Shown here piece after piece: positions 42,496 through 52,167 of a stretch of DNA of 64,000 nucleotides (the stretch's first letter is position 1; each line of letters opens with the position of its first letter). The stretch is from Deinococcus arboris (GTDB lineage Bacteria > Deinococcota > Deinococci > Deinococcales > Deinococcaceae). Location of the stretch: the NCBI RefSeq assembly GCF_009755355.1, contig NZ_WQLB01000019.1, positions 1 to 64,000 on the forward strand. Reading direction: 5' to 3'. The notes beneath the pieces are model-generated. The model was not told where the DNA came from. It was given only the letters and a program-made list of their open reading frames with translations, and made no database searches. Made by a program: the position numbers and the translations under genes.

Positions 42496-42894
42496 TCAGG
42501 CTCACCCGTTTTAACAGGCCTTCGTCAGAAGGGGTTTTCATGGCTGGGCAGGCTCCACAACCGCGTTTACTCGACATCGTGCAGGTTGTGCTAGAGCGCC
42601 CACTGATGTATACGGCGTGCGGCTCATACAACGAGGTCGTCGCGTTCATTGAGGGGTACCACATCGGACATCGTCCAGCCGGAACCCTGTGGTTCGAGTT
42701 CCTCAACTGGTTGCGTGAACACCTTGGAGAAGGCGAAGGGAGACTCATACTCTGATTCCGCCAGACATTCCAAGATGACACTACGGCTCTTCAGGAATTG
42801 AGGTCGCTGTACAACCGATTTATTCAGCATCAAGCGGAATCACGAGTAGCCCTGGTTGAACAATGACAAAGTCCTGTTAAACGGGTGAGCCTGA
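42496..42894. repeat. Inverted-repeat-bounded 0.4 kb element
   Basis: TCAGGCTCACCCGTTTTAACAGG (42496-42518) is repeated in inverted form at 42873-42894 with only one missing base. The two arms enclose a complete but stop-interrupted ORF and about 20 bases either side. I see no clear target-site duplication. The arms could be ends of a small mobile element. Confidence 0.65.
42540..42866 (+). pseudogene. Hypothetical gene broken by an in-frame TGA
   Basis: ATG 42540 follows AGAAGGGG at good spacing. The frame runs 71 codons (MAGQAPQPRLLDIVQVVLER, then FIEGYHIGHRPAGTLWFEFL), meets TGA at 42753-42755, and continues in the same frame for 36 codons with good coding character (FRQTFQDDTTALQELRSLYN, ending ALVEQ). 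Replacing the stop with TGG (Trp) restores a 108-residue protein. The pattern resembles small immunity-type proteins but I cannot name the family. The gene lies inside the inverted-repeat element. Confidence 0.65.
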
Positions 42895-42964
42895 CTGGTG
42901 GAACAGCATCAAAGGAGAGGGTGACGGGGAAAGCCTGAAGAGCTGGATGGCTCGGCCATGTGGA

Positions 42965-43999
42965 TCAGCTGACGGGCTCCAGCTTCAGGCCCCGTCGCAG
43001 GGCGTCCAGACTGCGGGCCACAAAGTTTCTGGAGACCGGAGCAGCTGGGGCAAAGCGTTCGCTGGCATGGTAAGCCCCTTCGACCTCGTCCCACTCGCAG
43101 GGCACCCCGGCCGCCCGCAGGCGCTGGGCGTACAGGCGGGCTTCGTCGTAAAACAGGTCAAGTGTGCCTGCGCCGATCCAGGCCGGAGCCAGACCAGCCA
43201 GGTGTTCGCGGCGGGCTGGGGCGGCGTACTCGGGGGCGCTCTCCCACTGCGGGGCACGGCCCAGATACGCTGTCCAGCCCAGCTGGTTTGAAGCGGGCGT
43301 CCAGACGAACTCGCCGCGTCCACCGTGGTCGGTTCTCAGCACCGTGCGGTCGTCCAGCATGGGGTACAGCAACAGCTGAAAGGCCAGCGGCACGCCCTCG
43401 TCGTGGGCCAGTTGAGCCAGCGCGGCGGCCAGGCCGGCGCCGGCGCTGTCTCCAGCCACGGCAATTTGCGCGGGGTCCAGCCCGAGCGCGGGGGCCTGCG
43501 CCGTCAGCCAGGTCAGGGCCGCAAAGCAGTCGTTCAGCGGTCCCGGAAACGGGGTCTGCGGAGCCAGGCGGTAGTCCACATTGACCACCAGTAGCCCCAA
43601 CTCGGTGGCGTAGCGCGCGCACTGGGCGTGGTAGGCCGCCGCCGAGCCGGTGACAAACCCCCCGCCGTGGATGTACAGCAGGGCGGCCGTGGGTGGTCTG
43701 CCCTGGCCTGGCCGGTACAGCAACACGGGCACGTCTGGGTCGCCGGAGCGGCCAGGCACCGTCCGGGCCTCGACCTGCACGCCGCTGGGCAGCGGAAAGC
43801 GCGCGGGGAGGCGCCGCATGACCGCCACCAGGGGCCGCGTGAACGAGGGGGTCCGGAGCCGCAGCAGCGGCGTTCGCAGCTCTGGGTGCAGGTGCCCGTA
43901 GGTGCGGGCCCGCCGGCCCGTCAGCCAGAGCCCCAGGGCAGCGGCGGCCCCCCAGCTCAGCCAGCGGCGCCGCTGCCCCGTCTTCACGAGGAGGCGCAC
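42965..43999 (-). CDS. Alpha/beta hydrolase (HSL-type esterase)
   Basis: A 344-residue carboxylesterase of the hormone-sensitive-lipase group. The oxyanion motif is YIHGGGFVTGS (about residue 115), the nucleophile is in AVAGDSAGAGLAAAL, the catalytic Asp is in IGAGTLDLFYDEA and the His is in EGAYHASERF. An N-terminal hydrophobic stretch (about 12-27) may anchor it in the membrane. GTG 43999 starts 2 nt after the P450 stop; a TTG at 44014 is less likely. It is the third gene of the marR-P450 operon and may act on the P450 product. Confidence 0.88.
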   Translation of the reverse strand: MRLLVKTGQRRRWLSWGAAAALGLWLTGRRARTYGHLHPELRTPLLRLRTPSFTRPLVAVMRRLPARFPLPSGVQVEARTVPGRSGDPDVPVLLYRPGQGRPPTAALLYIHGGGFVTGSAAAYHAQCARYATELGLLVVNVDYRLAPQTPFPGPLNDCFAALTWLTAQAPALGLDPAQIAVAGDSAGAGLAAALAQLAHDEGVPLAFQLLLYPMLDDRTVLRTDHGGRGEFVWTPASNQLGWTAYLGRAPQWESAPEYAAPARREHLAGLAPAWIGAGTLDLFYDEARLYAQRLRAAGVPCEWDEVEGAYHASERFAPAAPVSRNFVARSLDALRRGLKLEPVS

Positions 44000-44000
44000 G

Positions 44001-45242
44001 TCAGGACGCGGCAACGGGCTGCGCCGCCGGTCCCAGCGCCACGCGCATGCCGCGCAGTTCGTAGCCCTTAACCACCTCGTTAAACGTCACCGTGGGCGGC
44101 GTCACCAGGCGCAGGTCATTCCAGACCAGCAGGCGGCGCAGGAAGGTGTCACTTTCCTTAATGGCCAGGAAGGCGCCGGGGCAGCGGTGGTGGCCGTCCC
44201 CGAAAGCCAGCACCGGCGCCTGGACCCCGCGCGGCAGCGGCCGGGCCGGGCACAGCTGGTCAGCGTGGTCGCCGGCCACCGCCGGGTCGGCGTTGGTGTC
44301 GTAGATGTGCATGGCCACCAGACTGCCCCCCGGAATGTGCTGCCCGGCCACCGTCAGGTCGCCCTGGGTGCGGCGGTACAGCATGGACACCACTGGCTCG
44401 GCGCGCAGAATCTCGTGCAGGATGGCGTGCCGCTCGGGTTCAGTGCCGTGAACGTAGGCGCGGCGCAGCTCTGGCTCGCGCAGCATGTGCCACGCCGCCA
44501 CCGTAATGAACTCGCGGGTGGTCACCATGCCGGCGGTGCCGTAGGTCAGGCATTCGGTCAGGATTTCCAGGTCGGTGTAGTCCTGGCCAATGAGGTGGCT
44601 GATGAGGTCGTCTTTGGGCTGGCGCCGCCGCGCCTGAATGGCGGGTTTCACGTCCAGCAGGTAAAAGGCCAGTAGCTGCCGCTGGTTCCAGAGCCCCTGG
44701 AGGTGGGCCAGCGGCCCGGCAGGCTTGGCCTCTGCCGTCTCGTCTCGGCTGGGCCGCTCGCCCTCCACAAAGGAAGTGACGCGGCGGTCAAGGCCCGGCA
44801 GCAGGCTGTCGGTCAGGCCCACCACCTGCGCGGCCACCCGCACGGCCATCGTCAGGCTCAGGTCGTCCACGTTGGCCTGCCCCCTGCGCACCAGTTGCCC
44901 CATCAGGTCGTCGGCCAGGGCCGCAATCATGGGCTGATAGGTTGCCACGGCCGCAGGCGTAAAATACCGGGCGGTGTCGCGCCGCATTTCGTGGTGCGGC
45001 TGGCCCTCGGTGTACAGCACCGGCTTGTTGCGCATGATGCTGGCGCTCTGCACCTGCTCGGCACCGAAGCCGGCCTGAATCACCTGTTCGCTGCGCAGCA
45101 CCTCGCGCGCGGCCTGAAAGCCGTGCACCTGATAAACACCCTGGGGGTCAGGCTGCACAGGGGCGCTGGGGCGGGTGGGCAGGTCGGCCTGGCGGGTCAG
45201 GCCACCGTGGCCAAAAGGGCACTGGGGTTCAGGAGTGGTCAT
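44001..45242 (-). CDS. Cytochrome P450
   Basis: A 413-residue soluble bacterial P450. The I-helix region is [16 protein letters not shown] (with Thr for oxygen activation), the K-helix Glu-x-x-Arg is in HEILRAEP, and the haem-thiolate loop is [16 protein letters not shown] with the proximal Cys (about residue 355). ATG 45242 has CTGGAGG upstream and overlaps the marR stop (ATGA). No ferredoxin or reductase gene is adjacent. The substrate is unknown; the MarR neighbour suggests a small phenolic or xenobiotic inducer. Confidence 0.93.
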   Translation of the reverse strand: MTTPEPQCPFGHGGLTRQADLPTRPSAPVQPDPQGVYQVHGFQAAREVLRSEQVIQAGFGAEQVQSASIMRNKPVLYTEGQPHHEMRRDTARYFTPAAVATYQPMIAALADDLMGQLVRRGQANVDDLSLTMAVRVAAQVVGLTDSLLPGLDRRVTSFVEGERPSRDETAEAKPAGPLAHLQGLWNQRQLLAFYLLDVKPAIQARRRQPKDDLISHLIGQDYTDLEILTECLTYGTAGMVTTREFITVAAWHMLREPELRRAYVHGTEPERHAILHEILRAEPVVSMLYRRTQGDLTVAGQHIPGGSLVAMHIYDTNADPAVAGDHADQLCPARPLPRGVQAPVLAFGDGHHRCPGAFLAIKESDTFLRRLLVWNDLRLVTPPTVTFNEVVKGYELRGMRVALGPAAQPVAAS

Positions 45243-45721
45243 GGGCGGGCCTCCAGGGGCGTGGCAGCCAGTGTTTCCAGGCTGGCCGTCAGGATGTCGA
45301 GGGGAGTGGGAGATAGGGCATGCAGGGCGGGGGTGGTGACGGTCTCCACGGTGTGCAGGGCGGCCTGCCACAGCGCGCGGCCTGCCGGTGTGGCGCAGAG
45401 CCGATGAGACCGGGCATCGTGAGGCGCCGGGTGCCGGTCAATGGCCTGCCGGCTTTCCAGATGCCGCAGCACGCGGGTGACCTCGTAGCGGGGGACCCGC
45501 AGGTGGCTGGCCAGTTCGGCGGGGGTGAGCGGCGCGGCCTGCACGTAGCTCAGGGCGATGAAACTGCGAACGTCCAGCCCGTGCCCCTGCTCCAGCGCCG
45601 TCTGGAGGTGGCCGCTCAGGTGCTGCCAGACGGCCCAGTACGCCGCCAGAAACCGCAGCGGCTGTGTGGTCAGGTCGGGGGCAGGCGGGGCCTGAGCAGG
45701 AGAGGTGAAGCCAGGACGCAT
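45239..45721 (-). CDS. MarR-family transcriptional regulator
   Basis: A 160-residue MarR-type winged-helix protein. Helices include [18 protein letters not shown], the recognition region [27 protein letters not shown] (about residues 65-91), and the wing [23 protein letters not shown] 45721 is used; TTG 45736 is an alternative. A perfect palindrome overlaps the start and promoter, so it probably represses its own operon (marR, P450, esterase). Coupled to the P450 gene by an ATGA overlap. Confidence 0.88.
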   Translation of the reverse strand: MRPGFTSPAQAPPAPDLTTQPLRFLAAYWAVWQHLSGHLQTALEQGHGLDVRSFIALSYVQAAPLTPAELASHLRVPRYEVTRVLRHLESRQAIDRHPAPHDARSHRLCATPAGRALWQAALHTVETVTTPALHALSPTPLDILTASLETLAATPLEARP

Positions 45722-45740
45722 AGTTGCATTCTGCAACTAT
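45720..45740 (-). promoter_or_regulatory. Palindromic MarR operator
   Basis: Perfect 9-bp arms ATAGTTGCA and TGCAACTAT separated by 3 bases, spanning the marR start codon and a CAGAAT -10-like box 6 nt upstream. Size, symmetry and position fit autoregulation by the adjacent MarR protein. Confidence 0.75.
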
Positions 45741-45854
45741 CTGGAATGAAGTGGCTGAGAAGCAGACTGTCTCAAGATTGAGACAGAGCAGGTTAAGGGC
45801 GCTGATGATAATGGAATGCCGACGAGACAAAGCCGGTGAGCCCAATAAAGCAAG

Positions 45855-46036
45855 TGATACGGACTCCGATTGAATTGAGCAGAATGCTGGGTGGACTCCG
45901 AGCGGACTTGGACAGCCGCGCATCAGACTTGAAAAGCTCCGCAGGAGAGCGAGCAAGAACAGACGCGGATGGCGCGATCTGGAAGCGCAGACGGTGCCTG
46001 TCTTTGCGGTGCGGCAATGAAGCGCAATCCGTATGA
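45855..46036 (+). repeat. Interspersed MITE-like repeat, subfamily 2 copy
   Basis: A 182-bp unit from TGATACGGACTCCGATTGA to GCGCAATCCGTATGA, with internal AAGCGCAGACGGTGCCT that defines the second subfamily. The remaining bases to 46275 show no gene. Confidence 0.82.
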
Positions 46037-46277
46037 GAGGACCGCCGAAGTAGCACCCTCTCGCCGGGGCTTGAGTGGCTCAGGCGTCGGCACCTTGCTC
46101 AAGCAAAGGGAGTATCAGGCAATAAAAAGCCGCTTGGCTGGGCTTGTTCTGAACCGCAGGCAAGGCGGCGGGAAGTCAGTAGTAACTCCGAAGGGAGGGC
46201 GCTGCTCTGGTTCCCCTACGTGTAGGCCGCAGCCGTGGCGCCTATGGTCAGCCGCAGGCACCAGCGCCCAACAACAA

Positions 46278-46306
46278 AGGCGGCGGGGCTTGAGAACCCG
46301 CCGCCT
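46278..46306 (-). terminator. Terminator of purH
   Basis: A 10-bp stem (AGGCGGCGGG/CCCGCCGCCT) followed on the minus strand by TTTGTTGTT. Confidence 0.8.
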
Positions 46307-46319
46307 CCTTCTCCTTCTG

Positions 46320-47891
46320 TCAGTGCCGGAAGTGGCGCGACCCGGTGAACACCATGCTCAGGCCCAGTTCGTTGCAGGCGGCCACGACTTCGGGGTCCCG
46401 TTTGGCGCCGCCGGGTTGCAGAATGGCACTGACCCCTGCGCGGGCGGCCAGGCGCACGACATCATCGAAGGGGAAGAAGGCTTCGCTGGCCAGCACGGCG
46501 CCCTGCGCCCGCTCGCCCGCGTTGGCCACAGCGCGCTCGGCGGCCCAGATGCGGCTGACGGCTCCGGCCCCCAGGCCCACAGTCACGCCCGCGCGCGCCA
46601 GCACCACGGCGTTGCTGCGGGCCTGCTTGACGGTGGCCCAGGCAAAGCGCAGGTCAAGCCACTCCTGCTCGGTGGGCTGGCGCTCCGTGACCACCTCAGG
46701 GCACAGGTCATCCCAGGGGCGGGTGTCACGCTCCTGCACGGCAAAGCCGCCAGTTAGGGGGCGCACGTCCAGCACACTGACGCCCTGCGCCTGCGCGGCC
46801 ACCAGTACGCGCAGGTCTGGTTTCTTCTCGGCCAACCAGGCCACGGCTTCGGGCGTAACTTCTGGGGCAATCAGCACTTCCAGAAAAGTGCCGCGCATGG
46901 CCTGGGCGGCCTCCAGGGTGACCGGGGCGCTGACGGCCACCACGCCTCCAAAGACACTCAGGGTGTCGGCGTCGCGGGCGCGTTCCCAGGCCACCTTCAC
47001 GTCTGGGGCCAGGGCCACGCCGCAGGGGTTGGCGTGCTTGACCGCCACACATACCGCTGCGTGGTCCGGCACCGCCGCTTCCTGCGCCGCCAGCTCCTGA
47101 CACAGCGTCCAGGCGGCGTCGGCGTCGGCGTAATTGTTAAAACTCATGGGCTTGCCGCTGAGCACCTGGGCGTCCAGCACGGGGCCGCGCGCCTCGCCCA
47201 GCCGGTAGATTGCGCCGGGCTGGTGAGGATTCTCGCCGTACCGCACCTGCGCCGCGCGGGTCAGGTTCAGCGTCAGCCGTTCGGGCAGGGCCGTGGGCAG
47301 CTCATCTGCCGCGCCTTCCAGATACGCAGTGATGGCCGCGTCATACTCGCTGGTGTGGCGGTAGGCTTTGGCCGCCAGGCGCTGACGGTCGGCGCTGCTC
47401 ACCTCATCTTGCAGGGCCAGCGCGTAGTCAGCGGGGTCCACCAGCACCAGGACGCCTGCGTGGTTCTTGGCTGCCGAGCGGATCATGGCGGGGCCGCCAA
47501 TATCAATGTTCTCAATGACCTCGTCGAACGCGGCCCCGCGCGCCACGGTCTCGCGGAAGGGATAGAGGTTGACGCAGACCAGGTCAATGGTGCCAATGTC
47601 GTGCTCGTCCAGCTGGGCCAGGTGAGCCTGCTCGCGCCGGGCCAGAATGCCGCCGTGGATGGCCGGGTGCAGGGTCTTGACGCGGCCGTCCAGCATCTCG
47701 GGAAAGCCAGTCACGTCGCTGACCTGCCGCGCCGGCACGCCCGCGTCCACGATGCTGCGGTAGGTGCCGCCGGTGCTCAGAATTTCCCAGCCCCGCGCCG
47801 CGAGTTGCTGCGCGAACTCGGTGACGCCCGTCTTGTCGCTGACCGAAAGAAGTGCGCGCCGCCTGCCTGTCTGCTTGGCCCCGTCTGTCAC
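46320..47891 (-). CDS. purH: Bifunctional AICAR formyltransferase/IMP cyclohydrolase PurH
   Basis: Catalyses the last two steps of IMP synthesis. The 523-residue protein has the N-terminal MGS-like cyclohydrolase domain (ALLSVSDKTGVTEFAQQL, STGGTYR, DGRVKTLHPAIHGGIL, NLYPF). The AICAR transformylase domain contains RYGENPHQPGAIY, SGKPMSFNNYADADAAW, the catalytic VKHANPCGVA (Lys-His) and SEAFFPFDD. GTG 47891 is chosen from homology and an AGGGGG site upstream; the longer frame to 48095 is not conserved. Gap 47892-48240 holds only a hairpin at its right side and no gene. Confidence 0.95.
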   Translation of the reverse strand: MTDGAKQTGRRRALLSVSDKTGVTEFAQQLAARGWEILSTGGTYRSIVDAGVPARQVSDVTGFPEMLDGRVKTLHPAIHGGILARREQAHLAQLDEHDIGTIDLVCVNLYPFRETVARGAAFDEVIENIDIGGPAMIRSAAKNHAGVLVLVDPADYALALQDEVSSADRQRLAAKAYRHTSEYDAAITAYLEGAADELPTALPERLTLNLTRAAQVRYGENPHQPGAIYRLGEARGPVLDAQVLSGKPMSFNNYADADAAWTLCQELAAQEAAVPDHAAVCVAVKHANPCGVALAPDVKVAWERARDADTLSVFGGVVAVSAPVTLEAAQAMRGTFLEVLIAPEVTPEAVAWLAEKKPDLRVLVAAQAQGVSVLDVRPLTGGFAVQERDTRPWDDLCPEVVTERQPTEQEWLDLRFAWATVKQARSNAVVLARAGVTVGLGAGAVSRIWAAERAVANAGERAQGAVLASEAFFPFDDVVRLAARAGVSAILQPGGAKRDPEVVAACNELGLSMVFTGSRHFRH

Positions 47892-48161
47892 TGTGTCCCC
47901 CTGTGGCCACTGCCCAGAAAAAGGCAGGGCATGACCCAGGCGCGCGGTCAGCTGGCGTGTGCTTTCAGGGGCTTCCCCGTGGTCTGTCCACGTTGTGCGC
48001 CAGTCGCCCCCACGCCGGTACGGGCCGCAGCATACCGCCGGCCTGGGACCAGCCTGCTCGGCTGGGCTGGACAGTGCGGGCCGCATGGCAGCCAAAAAGG
48101 TGGCTATTAGGCGGTGTTCAGGTCAGCCGAGACAGATTTCGTCTGTTCCTTTAAGCCGCAG

Positions 48162-48189
48162 CGCGGGCGCATGAGATGATATGTGCCCG
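48162..48189. terminator. Hairpin downstream of the 48.2 kb gene
   Basis: A 10-bp stem (GCGGGCGCAT/ATGTGCCCGC, one G-U) about 50 bases after the stop of the minus-strand hypothetical gene. T tract is weak. Confidence 0.4.
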
Positions 48190-48240
48190 CTCCCTTTAGG
48201 GCTGGAGGAAGCTCTGCACGCAGTTGGAACTAGATGCGGC

Positions 48241-48780
48241 TCAGTTGCTGTTGCCGCTGCCGTCGGGTGAAGGAGACAGGAGGGGGCTGGGAGCCGGCTC
48301 GGTGCCCAGCAGGCGGCGCAGTTCGTCCAGCACGGCGCGTTCGCGGTCATTGACCTGCTCTCCGCCAATGCCCAGAAAGCCTCCTTCCTTGGCGGCGTTC
48401 GCCACCTCGTCGGCCACTTTCAGGAGCAGATGGCGGTAGGCGGCGGCGTCTTCCGGGCTGGTCTTGGCACTGACCAGCCACGCGGCTTGCCGCACCCCTT
48501 GCAGGCTCTGGTCGCGGGCGTCGTCCATGCTGGTGGCCGATTCCTGCCGGGCCGCGCGCTCTGGGGCTGGACCCAGCAGGTCAGCGGCCATCGCCTCCAG
48601 CAGTGGCGTGCGGCCCGGCGCGCTCAGGCCAGCGCGCACGGCCAGGGCCAGGGCCCGCCCCTCGGCCAGCAGGCCGGTGATGCCGCTGGGGCTGGCGGCC
48701 ACCACAGCCGCGCCCGCCCGGCCAGGGCCGTTCATGACCGTGGTCCATTCCTCGGGGCTGAAATTATCCTTGATGCTCAT
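48241..48780 (-). CDS. Conserved hypothetical protein (MSIKDxFSPEEW type)
   Basis: A 179-residue soluble protein of a widespread but uncharacterised family. It begins MSIKDNFSPEEWTTVMNGPG, has an Ala-rich helical middle with SGITGLLAEGRAL, and the conserved VADEVANAAKEGGFLGIGGEQVNDRERAVLDELRRLLG near the C-terminus, then a Ser/Pro-rich tail. A TACCCT -10 box ends 6 nt before the ATG. No activity is known. Confidence 0.75.
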   Translation of the reverse strand: MSIKDNFSPEEWTTVMNGPGRAGAAVVAASPSGITGLLAEGRALALAVRAGLSAPGRTPLLEAMAADLLGPAPERAARQESATSMDDARDQSLQGVRQAAWLVSAKTSPEDAAAYRHLLLKVADEVANAAKEGGFLGIGGEQVNDRERAVLDELRRLLGTEPAPSPLLSPSPDGSGNSN

Positions 48781-48957
48781 GCGTTCAGGGTAAACGCGGG
48801 GCTGGCTGCGGCGACTTGCGACTTCATTGACCGATGCCGTCCATGTCAGTGCTGGGCCCTCCTGCCCCTGAGGCTGCCTCAGAGCCTCACTCGGTGTGAA
48901 GAGATCAGAGTGAAGCTGTCCTTAGCGGGGTCAGGCCGCACCCATGACCCAGACAAA

Positions 48958-48982
48958 CCGCCGACCCTGATGGAGTCGGCGG
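48958..48982 (-). terminator. Terminator of the hxlR-type gene
   Basis: An 8-bp stem (CCGCCGAC/GTCGGCGG) followed on the minus strand by TTTGTCT. Confidence 0.6.
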
Positions 48983-49016
48983 AAGTGTCAGCCACAGCGC
49001 AGAAGTCCTGCCCAGC

Positions 49017-49379
49017 CTAGCAGGGCGCCGTTTCCGCCCCATGTTCCTGAGGCCCAGGCACCTCCAGGTGCAGCTGCGCCCAGTGGCCAATGGCGTCAAT
49101 GACGCTTTGCAACTCCAGGCCAGCGGGGGTCAGGCTGTAAACGCTGCGCGCCAGCTTGCCGTGGCTGTCCTCGGTGCGCTTGTCGATCAGGCTCAGCTGT
49201 TCCAGGTGTTCCAGGCGCTGCGTCAGGGTTGCGCTGTTGCAGCCGCCAACGGCGCGGGCCAGTTCGTTAAACCCCTTTTCCCCGCTCAGCAGGGCGCGCA
49301 CGATATGCAGCACCCATTTTTCCTGCAACACCCCGATGGCCCGGTAAATCGGGCAAAAACCAGTGTGTTCCGTGCTCAT
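49017..49379 (-). CDS. HxlR-family transcriptional regulator
   Basis: A 120-residue winged-helix regulator. FCPIYRAIGVLQEKWVLHIV contains the conserved N-terminal Cys-Pro that senses electrophiles in this family, followed by LARAVGGCNSATLTQRLEHLEQ (recognition helix) and SVYSLTPAG. Extra Cys residues lie near the middle and C-terminus. It is divergent from a nitroreductase gene, the same arrangement as the YodB/YodC-type systems that respond to quinones and diamide. A TAAACT -10 box ends 6 nt before the ATG. Confidence 0.88.
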   Translation of the reverse strand: MSTEHTGFCPIYRAIGVLQEKWVLHIVRALLSGEKGFNELARAVGGCNSATLTQRLEHLEQLSLIDKRTEDSHGKLARSVYSLTPAGLELQSVIDAIGHWAQLHLEVPGPQEHGAETAPC

Positions 49380-49431
49380 GCCTAAAGTTTACACGCCAGC
49401 ACTGACCGAATCATGACGGAAGACACACCGC

Positions 49432-49460
49432 TTGACTTTTCAAAGCACTCGGAATAACCT
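49432..49460 (+). promoter_or_regulatory. Nitroreductase gene promoter
   Basis: TTGACT-N17-TAACCT, with the -10 box ending 7 nt before ATG 49468. The adjacent HxlR-type regulator is the likely repressor. Confidence 0.7.
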
Positions 49461-49467
49461 CCTGCCT

Positions 49468-50088
<621 letters not shown>

Positions 50089-50142
50089 CCCCACACGGGA
50101 GGTCCGGGCCCACGCTCGTGGGCGCCTCCCAGCCAGTGACAG

Positions 50143-50176
50143 CCCGTTCCCACCTGTGGGGGCGGGTTTTGCTGTT
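50143..50176 (+). terminator. Terminator of the nitroreductase gene
   Basis: CCCGTTCCCAC pairs with GTGGGGGCGGG (two G-U), followed by TTTTGCTGTTT. A second strong hairpin without T tract lies at 50096-50131. Confidence 0.82.
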
Positions 50177-50186
50177 TGCTGTCCTC

Positions 50187-51158
50187 ATGAGTCATGCCAT
50201 CACGGTGCAGGTCCACGGCGGCCCCGAAGTCCTGACCTGGCAGGAGCGCCCGTTGCCGCAGCCGGGTCCAGGGCAGGTGCGGGTGCGGGTCGAGGCCACA
50301 GGCGTCAATTACGCCGATGTTCTGGCCCGCCGGGGCGGGTATGGGCCAGGTGGACGGCTCCCCTTTGTGCCGGGCCTTGACGCGGCTGGGGTGGTGGACG
50401 CCCTGGCTGAAGAGGTCACGGGCCTGGCGGTGGGGCAGCGGGTGGCGTGCTTCGCCACGGGCGGCAGCTACGCCACCGAGGTACTGGCCCCGGCCACCTT
50501 CTGTTTTCCTCTGGCTGATGAAGTGGCTGCCGAGTAGGGCGCGGCACTGGTGCCTCTTTCGACCGCTTACGGGGTCTTGCAGGCTGCCGACCTTCAGCCC
50601 GGCGAAACGGTGCTGATTCACGCAGCGGGGGGAGGGGTCGGCCACCTGGCGGTGCAACTGGCCCTGGGCCAGGGCGCGCAGGTGCTGGCGGTGGTGGGCG
50701 ACGAGGGCCGCGCCGAGTTCGTGCAGGGACTGGGGGCAGCGGTGGTGATTCACCGCCACCGTCAGGATTTCGCGGCCGAGGTGCTGGCCCATACCGAGGG
50801 ACGCGGCGCCGACGTGATTCTGGATTCCATCGGAGGCGACACCGCCGAGCGGGGCCTGACCTGCCTGGCCCGGTTTGGCCGCCTGGTGACGTTCGGGCAC
50901 TCGGGCGGTCGCCCTGGCCTGCTGCCCACGGCGCCGCTGCACCGCGAAGGCCGCTCGGTCATCGGGTACTCAAACGGCACCCTGCGCCAGCACCGCCCTG
51001 ACCAGGCCCGCCGCGTGGCCCAGGCGGCGCTGGACACCCTGGCGCGGGGCGAGGTGCGTGTTCACAGCGGACTGCGGTTGCCACTGGCCCAGGCCGCCGA
51101 GGCCCACCGGCAAGCCGAGGCCGGCAGCATAAGCGGCCGGATAACGCTGCTGGCCTGA
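50187..51158 (+). pseudogene. NADPH:quinone oxidoreductase broken by an in-frame TAG
   Basis: A zinc-free MDR-family quinone oxidoreductase. From ATG 50187 it reads [43 protein letters not shown] and [11 protein letters not shown] at 50535-50537 follows, then the same frame continues GAALVPLSTAYGVLQAADL, GETVLIHAAGGGVGHLAVQLA and to a normal C-terminus. Relatives often have Gln at the stop position, so one C to T change (CAG to TAG) explains it. Uninterrupted length would be about 323 residues, normal for the family. A restart at GTG 50550 is possible but would lack the N-terminal domain. A base-calling error cannot be excluded. Confidence 0.85.
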
Positions 51159-51398
51159 GTGCAGTCTTGCGTGCGATTGAGGCTCTTCCTGGGTCGCAAG
51201 TGGACAGGTGGGAAGGCAGAGCGGCTCCGACGAACGAAGAGTCGTTATAGCCAGCAGCCGCTTGGAAGAGACGGGTCGGCTCTTGCCTCAGGAGGCAACC
51301 AAACAACCATCCAAGGCGCAGAGGGTCACCCCCGGCCAGCGCTTGAGCCGTCCTTGAGCTTTGGCGGGCACCGGCGCCTGTCCACCTATGCTGGCAGG

Positions 51399-51938
51399 AT
51401 GACCCTCAGACATCCTGTGCGGAGCCTGCTGGTGGGCGCCGTTGCTGGCCTGATCGGCGCGGCTGTGAAAGCCAAGGTTGAGCCTGCGCTGCAAACGCTG
51501 GCCGAACAGGCTTTTCCGCCCACGCCTGCCGAGAAAAAGATGGTGGGCGCTGATCCCACCGGACGCCAGGACCACATGCCGCCCGCCGAAATGGTGGAGG
51601 CTCTGGGCGAGCAGCTGACGGGCAAGACCCCGACTAAAGAAGAAAAGTTAGAGGGCCAGCAGGTCATTCACTACGCGGTGGGCGCGGCGCTGGGGGCCAC
51701 CTACAGCGCCCTGGCGGCGACCCAGCCTGCCGTGACGCGCGGCCTGGGCGTGCCGGCTGGGGCAGTGATGTACGCCATGACCCACGCCAGCGCTGTGCCG
51801 GCCACCGGATTCCAGGCCTGGCCCTGGCAACTGCCTCGCTCGGCGGTGGTCTGGGAGGCCGCGTCGCATCTCGTGTTCAGCCTGACCACCGAACTGGTTC
51901 GCCGCTCGCTGGAAGCGGCGCTGGACCGGCTGGACTGA
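51399..51938 (+). CDS. DUF1440 (YagU-like) membrane protein
   Basis: A 179-residue protein. The N-terminal helix HPVRSLLVGAVAGLIGAAVKAK and the following ALQTLAEQAFPPTPAEKKM resemble DUF1440, and further hydrophobic segments (YAVGAALGATYSALAA, LGVPAGAVMYAMTHASAVPA, HLVFSLTTELVRR) give about four membrane spans. ATG 51399 lies 6 nt after a TATGCT -10 box. The family is linked to acid or inner-membrane stress in enterobacteria; the role here is unknown. Confidence 0.78.
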   Translation: MTLRHPVRSLLVGAVAGLIGAAVKAKVEPALQTLAEQAFPPTPAEKKMVGADPTGRQDHMPPAEMVEALGEQLTGKTPTKEEKLEGQQVIHYAVGAALGATYSALAATQPAVTRGLGVPAGAVMYAMTHASAVPATGFQAWPWQLPRSAVVWEAASHLVFSLTTELVRRSLEAALDRLD

Positions 51939-52008
51939 AGGGGAGGCATTGAGGTGTCTTGAGTGAAGTGCCGTAGGTCTTCACTTTCAGGGCAGCAGCG
52001 GTTGTGTC

Positions 52009-52167
52009 TGATACGGATTTCGATGGAATTGAGCAGCGTGCTTGATGAAATCCGAGTGGACTTGGAAAGCTGCGCAGCAGAGCGAGAGGGAAAAACGACG
52101 GATTGTGCGATCTGGAGGCCCAGACGGTACTTCTCAGCTGTGCCGTCGTGAAGAGGAGTGCGGATAA
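52009..52167 (+). repeat. Interspersed MITE-like repeat, subfamily 2 copy
   Basis: Starts TGATACGGATTTCGATGGA and contains TTGGAAAGCTGCGCAGCAG and AGGCCCAGACGGTACTT, ending GTGCGGATAA. It occupies the centre of the 51939-52420 gap, in which I see no gene. Confidence 0.8.

Noticed and set aside
48118..48155. Interspersed repeat copy (AGACAGATTTCGTCTGT)
   Set aside because: Only a short self-complementary stretch; no core or second end of the family.
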